64,000 nt of DNA from Salipiger mangrovisoli. GTDB lineage: Bacteria; Pseudomonadota; Alphaproteobacteria; Rhodobacterales; Rhodobacteraceae. The stretch lies in NCBI RefSeq assembly GCF_015223355.1, contig NZ_JADFFK010000005.1:219873-283872 (forward strand), in the 5' to 3' direction. The stretch's first letter is position 1; every line of letters begins with the position of its first letter. Positions 61,642-64,000 of the stretch are shown here, in pieces. The notes beneath the pieces were generated by a model. That model was not told the origin of the DNA. It worked only from the letters and a program-made list of their open reading frames with translations, and ran no database searches. Both the position numbers and the translations under genes were made by a program.

Positions 61642-62500
61642 TTTCTTTGTTGTGACCGACCTTCGAGGACAACACGCAGAATAACGGGGCAATCTCCGCC
61701 CTTAATTGTCATGAAAGCCAAGAAAACATGACAGCGCAAAGCGGCGGAGACTCGCCGATCTGCTGAAAATTAGAATCAATGAAAGGCATGTCTCCGTCAC
61801 AGTTTCGCCGCCCTCTCGACGCCCGGTCGCCCCAGACTCAGGCTCGTCGGCATTTTTCAGACCGAATCTGCGAGCTTCTCGCCTGAACCAGCGGCACGAC
61901 ACTGATTCTCTGGAACCATTTCCGGCGTCGCGCGCAAATCCGCACAACCTGGAAGGCAAAGGGGCAATGCGCCGTCAGGCATCCCGCTGGGAATGTAATT
62001 TCTTGTTTCACAACGCAGATAGGGTGAAATTGCGCGACCTCAGCCGCGATCCAATGCGGACCGAATACCGTCTTTACAACCAAGACAGAAAACAATTCGC
62101 CGCGGCGCGAAAATCAAACTCCTAGACCGCTCTCAATCCCAGCCGCGTCTTAGGCCAGGGACCCGCTCCACAAATGGCCATTTATATGCAAGAAGCGTGC
62201 CGACCCATCTAATGGTTGAGAGTCTGCGGCATCCGTAGCGGTGGGAACTTTCCTGACCGCAATCACAATGAAAGGACGCGCGCCGCCTTGCCGAAGGGCG
62301 CGCGGCAAAACCTTTCAGGTCTCTATCTGCCGGGGCTTTTCAACATCGACCGTATGACATGCAGGAAGGCACAATGCCTTCCGGCGCGATGTCCTCGAAC
62401 ATCCGCGCGTCGAGGACCTTCAGCGGTCAGCTGGCGGCCGCATCGCCGGGCAACCAAGCCGAACTTGGGTGCCCAGGATGGTTGCGATCTCGGCCGCGCT
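61642..62500. other. AT-richer gene-free upstream region
   Basis: About 860 bases between the export operon promoter and the secreted-protein gene. The base composition is clearly lower in GC than the flanking genes between about 61670 and 62210. Short frames on the minus strand (e.g. around 61702-61959 and 61838-62095) have no recognisable motif and look accidental. The length suggests distal control sites for the giant operon. I see no insertion sequence or tRNA here. Confidence 0.5.
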
Positions 62501-63040
62501 TCAGGGCATCGGCATCATCAGATGCGCGTAGGGCGTCCCCGGCCACATGACCCAGGGCTGCCCCGCGCCCTCTGGAACCTCCGTGGGATAGCTGTCGAGC
62601 AGGGGCTTGGCCCCCGAGCCGAGAAGCATCACATGCGGGCCGGTGACAACCCACTGGTTGTCCGGCGTCTCGGCCTCGGCATGAGGATCGATATTGCTTG
62701 CGCCCTCGTCACCGAGCAGCATGTAGACGAAGCCAAGCGTATCGGGCGGGTCTTCGTTCTTCATCCAAGATTGCAGAAAACTCATCGATGCCTCGTCGGC
62801 GCACATCGGGTTGGTCCCCGGATACATGCAGGTCCACCCGTTGGTTCCTTCGCGAAGTACCTGCATGTCTCCGCTGTCGGTCGGGTTGAGCAACGTCGCA
62901 TTCGCAAGCACCTCGGCCGGTGCGACCCCGTCGAGCCGCTTCATAAGGCTCTCGACGGTGACGTCGCTGGTCTGGCCAACAGCCGACGATGCGAGCAGTA
63001 CAAGCAGTCCTGCGGTTGCAGAGATTTCTGGGCACGTCAT
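62501..63040 (-). CDS. Secreted protein of unknown function
   Basis: A 179-residue protein with a signal peptide (MTCPEISATAGLLVLLASSAVG, cut before QTSDV). AGGAGGAGG lies eight bases upstream of the ATG and a good promoter further upstream, so it is a real gene. Motifs GTNGWTCMYPGTNPMCADEAS, QWVVTGPHVMLLG and PWVMWPGTPYAHLMMP resemble a family of short bacterial secreted proteins with no known role. Two cysteines (in WTC and PMC) could form a disulfide. It is monocistronic and on the same strand as the export cluster but separated by about 1 kb, so a link to that system is unproven. Confidence 0.85.
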   Translation of the reverse strand: MTCPEISATAGLLVLLASSAVGQTSDVTVESLMKRLDGVAPAEVLANATLLNPTDSGDMQVLREGTNGWTCMYPGTNPMCADEASMSFLQSWMKNEDPPDTLGFVYMLLGDEGASNIDPHAEAETPDNQWVVTGPHVMLLGSGAKPLLDSYPTEVPEGAGQPWVMWPGTPYAHLMMPMP

Positions 63041-63112
63041 GGCAGCGTCCTCCTCCTGAGGTTCACGCTATCGCCGCCCGCGCTTCAACCGCTCGAGGGC
63101 GGTAGCCACCCC

Positions 63113-63141
63113 AGTATACGCCTATGGCCTTGAGGTCGCAA
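63113..63141 (-). promoter_or_regulatory. Sigma-70-like promoter of the secreted-protein gene
   Basis: On the minus strand, TTGCGA (63141-63136), a 17-base spacer and TATACT (63118-63113). The -10 box is five of six to consensus. It ends about 70 bases before the ATG at 63040, leaving room for the strong AGGAGGAGG ribosome site. Confidence 0.65.
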
Positions 63142-63924
63142 AAGATTCATAAGACACTCTTTAGTTGCCATCGATGCATCGACCTTCCCGCATAGGATGT
63201 CACCCGATCGAAGAGTCGCGCGGCTCGCTTCGTGGATCCCTCGTACAGTTCTGGCCGAAAACTGCACCCAGAGCGGTGTTCCCATGGGATGAGGTGACGT
63301 GGTCAGGGCGCGCCCATGAACGCATTTGTCCCCGGAACGCTCGATGAGCCGTGACTCTGCAAGGGCTTGGGAAAGCGCTTCGCGCGTCGGACCACTCTCC
63401 GCGCGGAACCTCGGCAGTTGGTCCGGGCCACGGACACCGCGGGACGTGTGTTTCGGCACCGGCTGAGGCTGCGCTTCGACGTCTTGGGAAGCGAGGTGTC
63501 TCGCAACCCTGGAGAAGGCGAACTCTTGGATGCCGCGGCCCCGCGCTGCCCCTGCGTCCGCCCGCGCCAGAGGGATACCGCGCGCAGGACATCATGCGCC
63601 GGAACAGCTCCGAATGGCACCGCCCGCCCTGACACCGTCCTCGCCGCCGGGTGAGCCCATGGACACGACCTGACTGCGGCCCAGGTCTTGTCGCGGACGC
63701 CGGGCTCAATCCCGCGCCACGGTGCGAGGGAAGCCCGGAAGGCCTCTGCCCGGCTGATCTCTGAGGTCACTGCACTCTGCTTACAAGGCAGGACTGCGAC
63801 CGCGATACGCCCGACTTGAACAAGAAAAATTTGCCGTTTCCCCCCCGTTCTTGCGTGAGCGCAGGCGGCCACCACCATACGGTTTGGCGGAAACCACTCT
63901 CGCAGCAGACTGAGAAAGACGACC
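63142..63924. other. Gene-poor region before etfB
   Basis: Nearly 800 bases without a supported gene. A minus-strand frame near 63085-63459 contains a short stretch (TREALSQALAESRLIERSG) that faintly recalls a winged-helix regulator, but the rest does not, so at most it is a decayed remnant. The promoter of etfB must lie near the right end. An A/T-rich patch around 63820-63840 is the best place, but no convincing box pair was seen. Confidence 0.45.
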
Positions 63925-64000
63925 ATGAAGGTGCTTGTGCCCGTGAAGCGCGTGATCGACTACAACGTGAAAGTCCGCGTGAAGGCGGATGGCACGGGGG
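63925..64000 (+). CDS. etfB: Electron transfer flavoprotein subunit beta, 3' end beyond window
   Basis: The ATG at 63925 opens a frame reading [20 protein letters not shown], the highly conserved N-terminus of EtfB. Only the first 25 codons are in the window. EtfB forms, with EtfA, the FAD/AMP heterodimer that carries electrons from acyl-CoA and other dehydrogenases to ETF-quinone oxidoreductase. A GAGAAAG stretch 10-15 bases upstream is the likely ribosome site. etfA normally follows but cannot be seen. Confidence 0.9.
   Translation, partial: MKVLVPVKRVIDYNVKVRVKADGTG

Noticed and set aside
63085..63459. Minus-strand frame with a faint winged-helix-like stretch
   Set aside because: Only about 20 residues look regulator-like; the rest has no similarity and there is no clear start context. 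At best it is a remnant.

Overview
The window is GC-rich DNA from an alphaproteobacterium, most likely a Roseobacter-group member of the Rhodobacterales. This rests on the density of TRAP and polyamine-type ABC transporters, a VPLPA-CTERM-type sorting signal, and long chains of translationally coupled genes sharing ATGA stop/start overlaps. No rRNA or tRNA gene, CRISPR array or intact insertion sequence was recognised.

The left 24 kb is catabolic and transport cargo. Positions 1-3363 hold a coupled four-gene operon (carboxymuconolactone decarboxylase-like protein, PDC-lactonase-like amidohydrolase, SDR dehydrogenase, class III CoA transferase). Positions 3385-9305 hold an RpiR/MurR regulator diverging from a PotDABC-type ABC importer whose last permease is coupled to a DmpA-type P1 peptidase. 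An orphan VPLPA-CTERM protein follows at 9662-10489. Positions 11220-15997 hold an unusual GntR-dehydrogenase fusion with a palindromic operator over its promoter, then a complete TRAP transporter. A cytochrome P450, an RraA-like protein and a LysR regulator follow. A minus-strand operon (23669 down to 19293) encodes a second TRAP transporter, a cupin and an M20 amidohydrolase.

The right 38 kb is dominated by one minus-strand gene cluster (61473 down to 23953) that looks like a dedicated export system and its single giant cargo. In transcription order: a GAF-HlyD membrane fusion protein; a membrane protein joining a PqqD-like domain, an M50-like metalloprotease core and an HlyD arm; a SapC family protein; a short SecA-like ATPase; a periplasmic HlyD adaptor with a signal peptide; and a 9,934-residue LEPR-XLL protein. 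The giant protein has thousands of residues of beta-strand repeats, EF-hand/dockerin-like loops, RTX calcium repeats, two lectin-like segments and a C-terminal HExxHxxGxxHD zinc-protease motif. No ABC exporter ATPase, TolC, TpsB or exosortase gene lies in the cluster. The cluster therefore does not match a standard type I, two-partner or accessory-Sec locus. It is the most likely undescribed system in the window.

The right edge holds a small secreted protein of unknown function, a gene-poor stretch, and the first codons of etfB.
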